Below the pieces are notes generated by a model that saw only the letters and a list, made by a program, of their open reading frames with translations, made no database searches and was not told the origin of the DNA. Below, piece by piece: positions 36,617-45,289 of a stretch of 64,000 nucleotides of DNA. Position 1 is the first letter of the stretch. The number at the start of each line of letters is the position of its first letter. The DNA lies in assembly GCF_010500965.1 (NCBI RefSeq), contig NZ_QVMI01000001.1:455907-519906 (forward strand). The letters are read 5' to 3'. The translations under genes and the position numbers were made by a program. This DNA is from Bacteroides sp. 51 (GTDB lineage: Bacteria; Bacteroidota; Bacteroidia; Bacteroidales; Bacteroidaceae).

Positions 36617-37627
36617 ATGGCAACGAGCATACTAATAACCGGAGCAAGTGGGTTTATTGGCAGTTTTATCGTTCAGGAAGCGTTGAAACGCAAATTCAGT
36701 GTCTGGGCCGGAATGCGATCCGGCAGCAGCAAGAAGTATTTGCGCGAACGAAAAATACACTTCCTTGAGTTAGACTTTGCCCACCCCAATGAACTACGCG
36801 CCCAACTATCGGGATATAAAGGCACATACAACAAATTCGATTACATCATTCACTGTGCCGGAATCACCAAAGCAAAGAACAAGAAAAGCTTCGACCGGGT
36901 AAATTATCTGCAAACGAAGTACTTCATCGACACGCTGATCGACCTGAATATGGTTCCCAAACAATTTATCTACATCAGTTCGTTAAGTGTATTTGGCCCG
37001 GTGCACGAGAAAGACTATGCTATGATCAAGGAAACGGATATGCCTGCTCCTAACACCAATTATGGCATGAGCAAATTAAAAGCCGAACTGTACATTCAAG
37101 GTCTTCCCGGTTTTCCTTATGTTATCTATCGCCCCACGGGAGTGTACGGTCCACGCGACACGGATTATTACCTGTTGGCGCGCTCAATCAAAAAACATAT
37201 CGACTTTTCGGCCGGCTTCAAGCGCCAGGACCTGACGTTCATTTACGTAAAAGATATGGTGAATGCCATATTCCTGGGACTGGATAAGAACATCACCCGC
37301 CGCACTTATTTCTTATCAGATGGAAATACCTACCAAAGCCGCACGTTCTCCAATCTGATACGGAAAGAATTAGGAAATCCGTTTGTATTTCATATAAAAT
37401 GTCCGTTATTCATTTTAAAAACCATATCTTTGCTGGCTCAATTTGTATCAAACCGCTTGGGAATGACAAGTACCCTCAATGGTGACAAATACAAAATTAT
37501 GAAACAAAGAAATTGGCGTTGCGACATTTCTCCTGCCACAGAAGAGCTGGGCTTTACACCTAAATATAGCCTGGAGGAAGGAGTGAAAGAGACAATTGCC
37601 TGGTACAAAAGTGAAGGATGGCTCTAG
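36617..37627 (+). CDS. NAD-dependent epimerase/dehydratase (extended SDR)
   Basis: 336 aa. The Rossmann motif is SILITGASGFIGSFIVQEAL (GxxGxxG), with the catalytic NYGMSKLKAE (YxxxK) near residue 140 and an upstream serine in YISSLSVFGP. The C-terminal half binds the substrate. It overlaps the PAP2 gene by 10 nt. Extended SDRs include nucleotide-sugar epimerases, sterol dehydrogenases and the bacterial ceramide reductases; the fused transcription with a PAP2 protein makes a lipid substrate the better guess, without proof. Confidence 0.85.
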   Translation: MATSILITGASGFIGSFIVQEALKRKFSVWAGMRSGSSKKYLRERKIHFLELDFAHPNELRAQLSGYKGTYNKFDYIIHCAGITKAKNKKSFDRVNYLQTKYFIDTLIDLNMVPKQFIYISSLSVFGPVHEKDYAMIKETDMPAPNTNYGMSKLKAELYIQGLPGFPYVIYRPTGVYGPRDTDYYLLARSIKKHIDFSAGFKRQDLTFIYVKDMVNAIFLGLDKNITRRTYFLSDGNTYQSRTFSNLIRKELGNPFVFHIKCPLFILKTISLLAQFVSNRLGMTSTLNGDKYKIMKQRNWRCDISPATEELGFTPKYSLEEGVKETIAWYKSEGWL

Positions 37628-38589
37628 ACTTGTTTAAGAAGGTGGAAACCCGGAAAGGGTTGTTCGCCGTAGAGAAGGTTTCGTTAATATACAACCTGCT
37701 CACCAGCATTTTAATCTTATTCCTATTCCAGCGGATGGATCATCCGGTGACCATGTTGATCGAGCGGATAGCGATTGCTGCCATGACGTTCTTATTGATT
37801 TACCTTTACCGTCTGGCACCCTGCAAACTTACCGGCTTTATACGAATGGCGTTACAGATGGGACTACTGGCCTACTGGTATCCCGATACGTTTGAGTTTA
37901 ACCGCGTACTGCCGAATCTTGACCATGTGTTTGCCGCGGCGGAACAATGGATGTTTGGCTGTCAGCCCGCCATTATGTTCTCACATTATCTGCCGCAGAT
38001 ATGGGTCAGCGAGCCGCTCAACATGGGATATTTCTTTTATTACCCCATGATATTCGGAGTAGCCATGTTTTATTTCATTTACCGCTACGATTTGTTCGAA
38101 AAGCTGGCTTTCGTGCTGGTAACCTGCTTCTTCATTTACTATCTGGTGTATATATTCGTACCTTGTGCGGGTCCTCAGTTTTATTTTCCGGTTATTGGAT
38201 ATGAGAATGTAGAGCAGGGCATCTTCCCTGCCATTGGCGACTATTTCGATAAGAACCCGCAAGTATTACTGGCTCCCGAATATGACCGCGGATTCTTCTA
38301 CAACCTGGTGAAGGGTTCGCAACAGGTGGGCGAACGCCCCACGGCAGCATTCCCTAGTTCGCATGTGGGCATATCGACCATCCTGATGATTATGGCCTGG
38401 CGGGGAAGCCGGAAACTGTTTGCTTGCCTTTTCCCCTTCTACGTATTATTGTGCTGCGCCACGGTTTATATACAGGCACATTACCTGATCGACTCTATTG
38501 TAGGATTCGTATCAGCATTTGCATTGTATGTATTGGTAACGAAGATGTTCAAGAGGTGGTTTGCCAAACCGATGTTCAAAGACCAATAA
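37618..38589 (+). CDS. PAP2-superfamily membrane protein (PAP2_3 / Aur1-like)
   Basis: 323 aa with about six membrane spans. Phosphatase motifs are GERPTAAFPSSHVGIS (C2, with the PSSH His) and QAHYLIDSIVG (C3, the His and Asp of HxxxD). A YIFVPCAGPQFYFP segment between spans fits the PAP2_3 branch that contains inositol-phosphorylceramide synthases. It may hydrolyse or transfer a phospho-headgroup on a membrane lipid. The GTG/ATG region overlaps the SDR gene, so the two act in one pathway. Exact reaction unknown. Confidence 0.8.
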   Translation: MALDLFKKVETRKGLFAVEKVSLIYNLLTSILILFLFQRMDHPVTMLIERIAIAAMTFLLIYLYRLAPCKLTGFIRMALQMGLLAYWYPDTFEFNRVLPNLDHVFAAAEQWMFGCQPAIMFSHYLPQIWVSEPLNMGYFFYYPMIFGVAMFYFIYRYDLFEKLAFVLVTCFFIYYLVYIFVPCAGPQFYFPVIGYENVEQGIFPAIGDYFDKNPQVLLAPEYDRGFFYNLVKGSQQVGERPTAAFPSSHVGISTILMIMAWRGSRKLFACLFPFYVLLCCATVYIQAHYLIDSIVGFVSAFALYVLVTKMFKRWFAKPMFKDQ

Positions 38590-38668
38590 ACGAGGAGCAC
38601 CAAAAAGCCGAAATGGGTTTGTATATATTTTGCACTGCGTGGTTTCTTCCAATGAATCAACGTTCATT

Positions 38669-38756
38669 TTTTGATGCGACAAAAATAAACTTTTGATTCG
38701 ACAGAAATATTTTTTTGATGCATCAAAAATTTATTTCTGTCGAATCAAAAAAGCCG
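38669..38756. repeat. Four 22-bp units with core TTTTGATGCATCAAAA
   Basis: Units at 38669, 38691, 38713 and 38735. The first three begin TTTTGAT(G/T)CG/CA...; the fourth is in reverse orientation (TTCTGTCGAATCAAAA). The 20-bp segments AAATTTATTTCTGTCGAATC and GATTCGACAGAAATATTTTT show the internal dyad. No T-run terminator character. The rest of the 277-nt gap (38590-38866) holds a possible T-rich end but no gene. Confidence 0.85.
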
Positions 38757-38866
38757 AATAACAGAAAGTGCCGCTACAAGCCGTATAAGGGCTCTTTTCT
38801 TTTTTTTGCCTTTTTTACCTCGTTTTGACAAATTTGGCACTGATTGTAAAACAAAAGTGATGTTTT

Positions 38867-39844
38867 TTAGATTCCTGACTCAATTTCATCGAATATCCGG
38901 AACAAGTCTTCTACCGACTCTGTGCGCAGCATGGCAATACGGGTTTCGCGGAAGTTGGGGATTCCTTTAAACAAAGGGGTTGCCGCAAGGTGGCGGCGGA
39001 TATGGATAATACCCCGGCGTTCGTCCAGCCGCGCAACACTGCTCAGCACTTCCTCGCGAAGCACATCCAGGCACCATTTGAAAGATAGAGGGGGGAGTTC
39101 TTCGCCCGCTTCCAGATAGTGCTTTACTTCCTTGAATATCCACGGGCGACCGATGCTACCACGGCCAATCATGATGGCATCTACCCCGTACCGGTCGAAA
39201 CACTCTTTGGCACGTGCCGGACTGGTGATATCTCCATTGCCAATGATAGGTATATGCATCCGCGGGTTATTCTTTACCTCACCGATCAATGTCCAGTCGG
39301 CTTCGCCGGTGTACATTTGCGCACGGGTACGGCCGTGAATGGCCAATGCCGCGATGCCGCAATCCTGTAATCGTTCGGCCAGATCGACTATAACCTTACT
39401 GTTGGCATCCCAACCCAGGCGGGTTTTTACGGTGACCGGTAGCTGCACGGCATCGACCACGGAACGGGTAATTTCCAGCATCTTCGGGATATTCTGCAAC
39501 ATACCTGCCCCGGCTCCTTTGCCTGCCACCTTTTTTACGGGGCAACCGAAGTTGATATCCAGGATATCGGGCTGGGCTTCTTCGACAATACGCGCCGCCT
39601 CGGTCATGGCATCGACTTCCTTGCCGTAGATTTGTATAGCCACAGGACGCTCTTCATCGCAGATATCCAGTTTCTGGCGGGTTTTGTTCACTGCGCGTAT
39701 CAATGCGTCGCTCGAAACAAATTCCGTATATACCATATCTGCTCCGAAACGCTTGCACATTAAGCGAAATGCGGGGTCGGTCACGTCTTCCATCGGAGCC
39801 AGAAAAATCGGGTATTGTCCTAAATCTATATTGCCTATCTTCAT
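38867..39844 (-). CDS. dusB: tRNA-dihydrouridine synthase (DusB type)
   Basis: 325-aa FMN-dependent reductase that makes dihydrouridine in tRNA D-loops. It begins with LAPMEDVTDPAFRLMCKRFG, then shows VAIQIYGKEVDAMTEAA, the catalytic-loop DINFGCPVKKVAGKGAGAGM (Cys of FGCP), TVKTRLGWD, LAIHGRTRAQMYTGEADW and GNGDITSPARAKECF, and AIMIGRGSIGRPWIF. The HHIRRHLAA-like C-terminus (IIHIRRHLAATPLFKG) binds tRNA. Alone in its transcription unit; upstream is the divergent SARP-like gene. Confidence 0.95.
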   Translation of the reverse strand: MKIGNIDLGQYPIFLAPMEDVTDPAFRLMCKRFGADMVYTEFVSSDALIRAVNKTRQKLDICDEERPVAIQIYGKEVDAMTEAARIVEEAQPDILDINFGCPVKKVAGKGAGAGMLQNIPKMLEITRSVVDAVQLPVTVKTRLGWDANSKVIVDLAERLQDCGIAALAIHGRTRAQMYTGEADWTLIGEVKNNPRMHIPIIGNGDITSPARAKECFDRYGVDAIMIGRGSIGRPWIFKEVKHYLEAGEELPPLSFKWCLDVLREEVLSSVARLDERRGIIHIRRHLAATPLFKGIPNFRETRIAMLRTESVEDLFRIFDEIESGI

Positions 39845-39902
39845 ATGTGCTGCAAAAGTACAGAAAATAGGCCATTTATTATTATACAGTGAATTGTTTT
39901 AG

Positions 39903-39910
39903 TATCTTTG
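39903..39910 (+). promoter_or_regulatory. -7 box TATCTTTG before the SARP-like gene
   Basis: Matches TAnnTTTG, 36 nt before the ATG at 39946. No convincing -33 TTG at the usual distance. Confidence 0.5.
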
Positions 39911-39945
39911 ATTTGTATCTATAAAGTAATATCGCCTTTGTGCCA

Positions 39946-41421
39946 ATGAGCCTTTTAAATAAAAACCTAATTCACTTCATCATAACATTTTTGTTTCTAA
40001 CCTCGTCTACCCTTTGGGCGTATGGGGCAAAGAATGATTCGCTGGTATATATAGAAGTTGATAAGAAGGTATTCCTTGACCAAGAGAAGTTCTTTTACTT
40101 CAAAAAGGATCTGGACCTGACCATGTCTCTCAAAAAGAGGAAGGACGTGAACTCTATAACGGGGGTATTACTGGCAACAACAGACAATAACAACCTCACC
40201 TCTACCCTTATTCTGGATTGGGAAAGAGGACGAAACTATACGGATATCGTTCTATTAAGCAGGGAACGGGTTAGTAAATTCACCTTCGAGAACACCGAAC
40301 TGTTTAATGATTCTGTGGCTACTTCCGTACATTTTTATGCCAACGTAAAACAAGACAGTGCCATGCTGGTACTTGCCGGAGACACGGTCCATATGGGGGG
40401 AATGGGCTTTACAATCAAGAACGGGTATAAGTTCTCCGTCCTTCCGATCTTATCTGTTAGTCCGGAACCGAATGTGCTTCCTGTATTGACGATACAACAA
40501 ATCAATATATCTGTGGCCAAACGTTCTTTCTTCGAATCGACGTGGTATTGGTATGTATTGATTATTGTGGTAGACCTGCTCATCTTCCTGTGGATACATC
40601 TGCGAAGAAAAAGGAAGAAGAAGCTCATTGCCGAAAGAACGACGGCGTATGCCGAAGGAAGAAGCGAGAATCAGCTTCAACAAATAGAACTACCGCACAA
40701 AAGTGCGATTTACCTCTTCGGGAACTTCCAGGTATATGATAAGGATGGCGAGGATATTACCAAACGGTTCTCTCCGCTGCTGAAGGAGATGTTGACCGTG
40801 CTTATCATTCACTCCTCCCAGAAGGGTATTTCGTCGGATAAGTTAAATGAGTTGTTCTGGTTCGACAAAGACCGGGTCAGTGCAAAGAACAACCGGGCGG
40901 TAAATATCGGGAAGTTACGTTCATTATTGAATTTGGTGGGAGACTTTGAATTATCTAATGATACGGGGTATTGGCTCTTTGATTCCAATACTATCTTCAC
41001 GGATTATATCCAGTTCTCCAAACGATTCTTTAATGCAGATATCCTTCAAAAGGAGGATGTTGAAATGCTCATGGCACTCAGCAAACGAGGCAATCTGTTG
41101 CCCGACACGGACTACGCCTGGCTGGATAGTTATAAATCAAACATCTCAAATCTGGTATTGGATCATTTCTGGAAGTATGCCAACTCTCTCAACTTCGAGA
41201 AGGCAGCCGAGCTTATTATTGATATTGCCGACCGCATTCTTCTGTTTGAACACATCAACGAGCAAGCGCTTTACCTGAAATGCAAAGCGCTGAGTCTATC
41301 GGGACGTCACTCTTCTGCCAAGAAAGTTTATGATAAATTCCGCTTGGATTATGAAGCGGTATATGGTGTGCCTTTCCGCACTGCATTTACTACTCTGCTG
41401 GAAAAAACTAGCTGGGATTAA
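39946..41421 (+). CDS. Membrane-anchored SARP/BTAD-like transcriptional regulator
   Basis: 491 aa. The N-terminus has a signal-like segment (FIITFLFLTSSTLWAYG). About 165 residues follow that should lie in the periplasm, then one membrane span (WYWYVLIIVVDLLIFLWIHL) with a strongly basic stop (RRKRKKK). The cytoplasmic half begins SAIYLFGNFQVYDKDGEDIT and contains an OmpR/SARP winged helix (LLKEMLTVLIIHSSQKGISSDKL...VNIGKLRSLL), then a BTAD-like helical repeat (ADRILLFEHINEQALYLKCKALSLSGR). So it joins an outside sensor to an inside DNA-binding domain. A GTG six bases upstream is an alternative start. Signal and targets unknown. Confidence 0.78.
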   Translation: MSLLNKNLIHFIITFLFLTSSTLWAYGAKNDSLVYIEVDKKVFLDQEKFFYFKKDLDLTMSLKKRKDVNSITGVLLATTDNNNLTSTLILDWERGRNYTDIVLLSRERVSKFTFENTELFNDSVATSVHFYANVKQDSAMLVLAGDTVHMGGMGFTIKNGYKFSVLPILSVSPEPNVLPVLTIQQINISVAKRSFFESTWYWYVLIIVVDLLIFLWIHLRRKRKKKLIAERTTAYAEGRSENQLQQIELPHKSAIYLFGNFQVYDKDGEDITKRFSPLLKEMLTVLIIHSSQKGISSDKLNELFWFDKDRVSAKNNRAVNIGKLRSLLNLVGDFELSNDTGYWLFDSNTIFTDYIQFSKRFFNADILQKEDVEMLMALSKRGNLLPDTDYAWLDSYKSNISNLVLDHFWKYANSLNFEKAAELIIDIADRILLFEHINEQALYLKCKALSLSGRHSSAKKVYDKFRLDYEAVYGVPFRTAFTTLLEKTSWD

Positions 41422-41502
41422 GCAGCAAGGTGCTGCTGCCAAGTCTTCTCCTTTCCTCACCACCTAATGTTACATAACCGAATAAAATGACGGTTTTGCA
41501 TT

Positions 41503-41522
41503 GGGCGGTTCGCGAACCGCCC
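41503..41522. repeat. Perfect 20-bp palindrome GGGCGGTTCGCGAACCGCCC
   Basis: Fully self-complementary and followed by CTACAG. Shares TTCGCGAACCG with the repeat at 7559-7629. Located 9 nt from the stop of the minus-strand esterase gene and could act as its 3' hairpin. Confidence 0.8.
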
Positions 41523-41531
41523 CTACAGTAA

Positions 41532-42425
41532 TCAATACAGGAAACCTGCTGCGGCGGTGGTCATCTTTATAAATTCGTGAGCCACATTAGGTGTTTCCTG
41601 TTTCTCCCAATTCAACGCATAGCCTTTTGATGCTTTAATCTTAGAAACTTCATTCCAATAATACAGTCCGCGGGCATAGCGGTATAACCCCTGGGCATCG
41701 GCACCGGCCGTATGATTCAGGCTGGCGTCATTGGGGTTGGTATCGGCAGTACCCAGATGCAGGATTAATTCTTTGCCGAAGAATGTCCTTACTCCTGCTT
41801 CCGTAGCCGGAGAATTCTTTAACCCATAGGGATAATCGACCGTAAAATCAGGAACGGTATACCACCCGGCATTGGCTGCAACACCACGATGTACCCTGTT
41901 ATTGGGTTTAAACGTCATAAAGCGATGTACAAATTGCGCACCTGCCGAGTGCCCAAACATATCATACTGCTGTTGCCGGTTGCCGGTTTCCGATTTGATA
42001 TAATCAAAGAGGGGTTCAATAACGGAGAATGTCCACGATGCCTCGGCCAGAAGTGTACCGCCCGAAAACATGCCACCTTCAATGTATTGGGAGCTTGAAT
42101 AGGTGTCGGATGGGAATTCCAATGCAAAAACCATGATTTGCTTTTGTTTGGCGATATTGATCCATGCAGCCAGATAATCATTTGCATTTCGTCCGGTACC
42201 GGGAAAGACCATGAGTACGGGCATGTCTTTCATAGCCGTTTCGGAAGGAATATAGAAATGGATCTTCACCGGTTTGTTCTTTAAAGGTTCGTATCCGGTA
42301 TATTCAACTATGCCCTGACCGGGGCGCAACGAGTCGGTAATGACCTCGTTGTCTTTATCATCATCACTCCAGCATCCGGCGAGGAAGATAGATAGGATGA
42401 GGATAGACAGTATTTGATATTTCAT
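41532..42425 (-). CDS. Alpha/beta-hydrolase lipoprotein (esterase-like)
   Basis: 297 aa. Lipoprotein signal ILSIFLAGCWSDDDKDN, with Cys followed by acidic residues typical of surface-exposed Bacteroidetes lipoproteins. The alpha/beta fold has VLMVFPGTGRNANDYLAAW (oxyanion loop), the nucleophile elbow QYDMFGHSAGAQFVHRF (Ser in GHSAG), ELILHLGTADTNPND (acid region) and the late VAHEF (His). Similar to secreted esterase/PHB-depolymerase-like proteins. Substrate unknown. A two-unit 22-bp repeat separates it from the porin gene upstream. Confidence 0.8.
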   Translation of the reverse strand: MKYQILSILILSIFLAGCWSDDDKDNEVITDSLRPGQGIVEYTGYEPLKNKPVKIHFYIPSETAMKDMPVLMVFPGTGRNANDYLAAWINIAKQKQIMVFALEFPSDTYSSSQYIEGGMFSGGTLLAEASWTFSVIEPLFDYIKSETGNRQQQYDMFGHSAGAQFVHRFMTFKPNNRVHRGVAANAGWYTVPDFTVDYPYGLKNSPATEAGVRTFFGKELILHLGTADTNPNDASLNHTAGADAQGLYRYARGLYYWNEVSKIKASKGYALNWEKQETPNVAHEFIKMTTAAAGFLY

Positions 42426-42450
42426 AAATCAACAAGATTAAATAGAACAG

Positions 42451-42500
42451 CGGTTCTGAGAAACTTTCTCATCTGCTTTGAGAAAGTTTCTCAGAACCGG
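42451..42500. repeat. Palindromic two-unit 22-bp repeat (TGAGAAACTTTCTCA core)
   Basis: Arms 42451-42471 and 42479-42499 are perfect 21-bp reverse complements with a TCTGCTT loop. The units at 42457 and 42479 use the same core as the array at 2993-3080, 39 kb away. It ends where the porin gene stops. Confidence 0.9.
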
Positions 42501-43721
42501 CTAGAATACTACATGGAGAGTCAATTCGCCAATAAACTCCTTATTCGCCGTATCCAGCTTAGGGAACTTGGTGTACGATCCCGCCAGTTGCACTTTAAAG
42601 CGATTATCAATGAGATACTTGGAGATACCGGCTTTGTATGACTCGGCTTTATTTATCAATGCCGTTTTATCACTCCATTCGGGTTTCACGTACGAGTAGC
42701 GCACATCTACCGCCCAGTTTGATGGGAACAGGTATCCGGCCTGAACATTAAATCCATCGCCCAGTATCAGGTAATCGGCAATTTGCTTAGGCACCAATTG
42801 CGCATTGGTTGCGGGGCGGGTGTATAAACCATCAAGTCCGTCGGCAGTTGCGTTGAAATATTCGGCAAGGAAAGTAAAGCCGTTATATTTCATCATTAAA
42901 TCAATGGATAATTCCCGGTAATCCGGATAATCTTCCTTTCCGTCTTTATCGTACATCACAACATTACCGTGACCTTTACCGATTGGATCGCTTACACCTA
43001 CATTGTAACTATATGCCCCACCAATGGCCAGCTTCAGTTTCTTTTCGCGGGCAAAGTCTGTATCAGTCAACTCATTTCCCGGCGAGAAGAAGCCCAAAGG
43101 ATAGAATGAAGCGCGACCGCTATACTTAAATCCACCTAAATCATAATCAAGCGAAGAGCTTCCGAAAGAGTTACGACCATCTCCACTGGTCACAGAGCCG
43201 CCCACTTCAAGGCCAACGGGACCTAGCGGGAAACGGGTTTCAAGAAATACACCCAGTTCGCGTCCGCTAGTGAAGAACACCTGATCCATATAGCTGCGAT
43301 CGCCAAGCGCCAGGGAAGTATCTTTAAACAACATAGAACGTGGACCGGACAATGATTGTTTCTGACCGGCAGTAACCGTCAGCCATTCGGTAGGATGGTA
43401 AGCCAACCAAGCATCCAACAAAGGATAAGAGTCGGCGAAATCGAATTGGGTAAAGAAACTCAGTTTATTGTTGAGGAACTTACCTCCGATGTTTAAATAA
43501 GCCCGGCGAATATCAAAGCGAGTCTCCGAGTCCTGGCCTTTAATATCTATATACTGGCCGTCCAGTTGTACATATCCACCGATATTAATAACCTGCTCAC
43601 CACCATTCAGGGAGATGTTAAGTCCTTTACCAAACTCCATGTCGATGGAATTATTATTCTTTTGGGCATAACTGCTTGATACGATACTGGCAGCTAATAA
43701 TATAAATAGTATCTTTTTCAT
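42501..43721 (-). CDS. OprP/OprO-type porin (first of two)
   Basis: 406 aa. The signal peptide ends SSSYAQ. The pattern is that of phosphate-selective-porin-like barrels: GGYVQLDGQYIDIKGQ, TRFDIRRAYLNIGGKFLNNK, FFTQFDFADSYPLLDAWLAY, then WLTVTAGQKQSLSGPRSML. It ends VQLAGSYTKFP...LTLHVVF with a terminal Phe. Last gene of the dcuC-iadA-porin-peptidase-porin series; it likely admits short peptides or anionic solutes rather than phosphate, given its neighbours. Confidence 0.85.
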   Translation of the reverse strand: MKKILFILLAASIVSSSYAQKNNNSIDMEFGKGLNISLNGGEQVINIGGYVQLDGQYIDIKGQDSETRFDIRRAYLNIGGKFLNNKLSFFTQFDFADSYPLLDAWLAYHPTEWLTVTAGQKQSLSGPRSMLFKDTSLALGDRSYMDQVFFTSGRELGVFLETRFPLGPVGLEVGGSVTSGDGRNSFGSSSLDYDLGGFKYSGRASFYPLGFFSPGNELTDTDFAREKKLKLAIGGAYSYNVGVSDPIGKGHGNVVMYDKDGKEDYPDYRELSIDLMMKYNGFTFLAEYFNATADGLDGLYTRPATNAQLVPKQIADYLILGDGFNVQAGYLFPSNWAVDVRYSYVKPEWSDKTALINKAESYKAGISKYLIDNRFKVQLAGSYTKFPKLDTANKEFIGELTLHVVF

Positions 43722-43744
43722 AATCTATCTTTGTTTTTTAGTTT

Positions 43745-45271
43745 TTACTTCGCTCTGTAAATAGGTATTTCTTCATTAAGTACGGCCTTCACCACCCGGT
43801 AGTTAACAAAACCATTGGCCGATTCCGGTTCCAGCAATACGGTCGCCGCCCGTACAAAGGGCTGGGTGGTATCTACCCGCCACGTTCCGGCAGGAAGACG
43901 AACCTCTCTCTCCGAAAGGGTTGTTTTAACCGTTACCGGATATACACCGCCCACCTGTTCGCCATCTTCTTTCAAGGAAGTTACCGTATAAGCCTCAACT
44001 GCAACAGTCGTTTCGTTTTCCAGAACAGCAACCTCAATGCCCATTTGCTTGAGTTTTTCCACTGCGTTTGTCTCCGAAGGCAATAAATAATAAGCCGGGG
44101 GCAATGGACGGGTCATTGTTACGGTAAAATCTTCCGCTACACGGGCAGGCACATCAAAAGTGACCAGCTTGTTCCTGATGATATCTATAAAAGTGAAAGA
44201 CATCTCCTTTCGTCCGGAAGTAAAGCTGACTGCAATGTCATCGCGCTTGGCCTGGCTTTCGGCCAGTACATTACGTAAGCGTTCCTCATTCTTCAGCGCT
44301 GTTTCTGCAAAGCTCAACGCCAACAGGTAAGCGGTATACGTGCGACGTTTCATTGACACCCGGTCCAGTTTAAGTCCACGGATCTCAAACAAAACAGATA
44401 CCGTATTTTTCAATGCCATAGCACTACTGGTTGAACGGGGAGATGCTCCACCGACATTGAAATACACCTCGCCAAAGTCCTTCCGTGAAGTATAATACGT
44501 ATGGTGAGTCAGTCCGTTTTTATCCAGTTCGGCCTTCGCTTCGGTCAGGAAGAGGTCGTTTACCAGATCGCGAAGTACTTCCGGCACATTCGGATTGCTG
44601 CTATACAGGAACATTACGTCCCACGGGGTAGATATAATATCACTTGTAATCTGCGAGAAGTCACTGCGGATGGAGTGATATTCGTGAAAGTCAAGGGCGA
44701 TATGCGGATGAATCCGGCCCACTACGTTGTTCAGGACAACCGCTTCGGGCGTATCAAGCTTACTCTGGTCGCGGTTTAAATCAATACCGTTAGCGGTTAC
44801 CCGTCGCGAACTCTCGGCGCCATCGGGGTTGACCATCGGCATGATATAGAAATCGGCTTTATCAAGCAAGGCGTTAACTTCCGGAGCCTCGGCCAATTGG
44901 CGGATCATATAAAGTACGCCTTCCGTTCCGGCGGGTTCGTCGCCATGCACACGGGCATAATAGAATATACGCAGTTTGTCTGCCCCGTCACTCTTACGGC
45001 TTACGGTAACCAACGGAATATCCCGTCCGCGCTGACTCTTCCCTACTGTCTCCATACGGATCAGTTCGGGATGCTCCGCTATGCGAGCCTCAAGGAATTC
45101 GTACATTTCCTTGTAGGTAGTATATCCACTCTTCTTCTTAAAGACGGGTATATCCATTTCCACATCCGGTTCCGGGAAGAACTTCTCCGTCACCTTCTTG
45201 GGTTGCTGAGCCAATGCGGTAAACAGCCCACAAACGGAAAGGATTACGAATAGAACAAATATCTTTTTCAT
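43745..45271 (-). CDS. Secreted M14-family zinc carboxypeptidase
   Basis: 508 aa. Signal peptide ends ALAQQPKK. Zinc ligands are in YYARVHGDEPAGTEGVLYMI (HxxE) and ALDFHEYHS (second His). Other motifs are MPMVNPDGAESSRRV and GIDLNRDQSK (substrate-binding Asn-Arg). The C-terminal region (about 320-508) is beta-rich and probably a transthyretin-like or accessory domain. It would trim C-terminal residues of peptides in the periplasm. Sits between the two porin genes. Confidence 0.88.
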   Translation of the reverse strand: MKKIFVLFVILSVCGLFTALAQQPKKVTEKFFPEPDVEMDIPVFKKKSGYTTYKEMYEFLEARIAEHPELIRMETVGKSQRGRDIPLVTVSRKSDGADKLRIFYYARVHGDEPAGTEGVLYMIRQLAEAPEVNALLDKADFYIMPMVNPDGAESSRRVTANGIDLNRDQSKLDTPEAVVLNNVVGRIHPHIALDFHEYHSIRSDFSQITSDIISTPWDVMFLYSSNPNVPEVLRDLVNDLFLTEAKAELDKNGLTHHTYYTSRKDFGEVYFNVGGASPRSTSSAMALKNTVSVLFEIRGLKLDRVSMKRRTYTAYLLALSFAETALKNEERLRNVLAESQAKRDDIAVSFTSGRKEMSFTFIDIIRNKLVTFDVPARVAEDFTVTMTRPLPPAYYLLPSETNAVEKLKQMGIEVAVLENETTVAVEAYTVTSLKEDGEQVGGVYPVTVKTTLSEREVRLPAGTWRVDTTQPFVRAATVLLEPESANGFVNYRVVKAVLNEEIPIYRAK

Positions 45272-45289
45272 AACGATCTCTGTATAATG

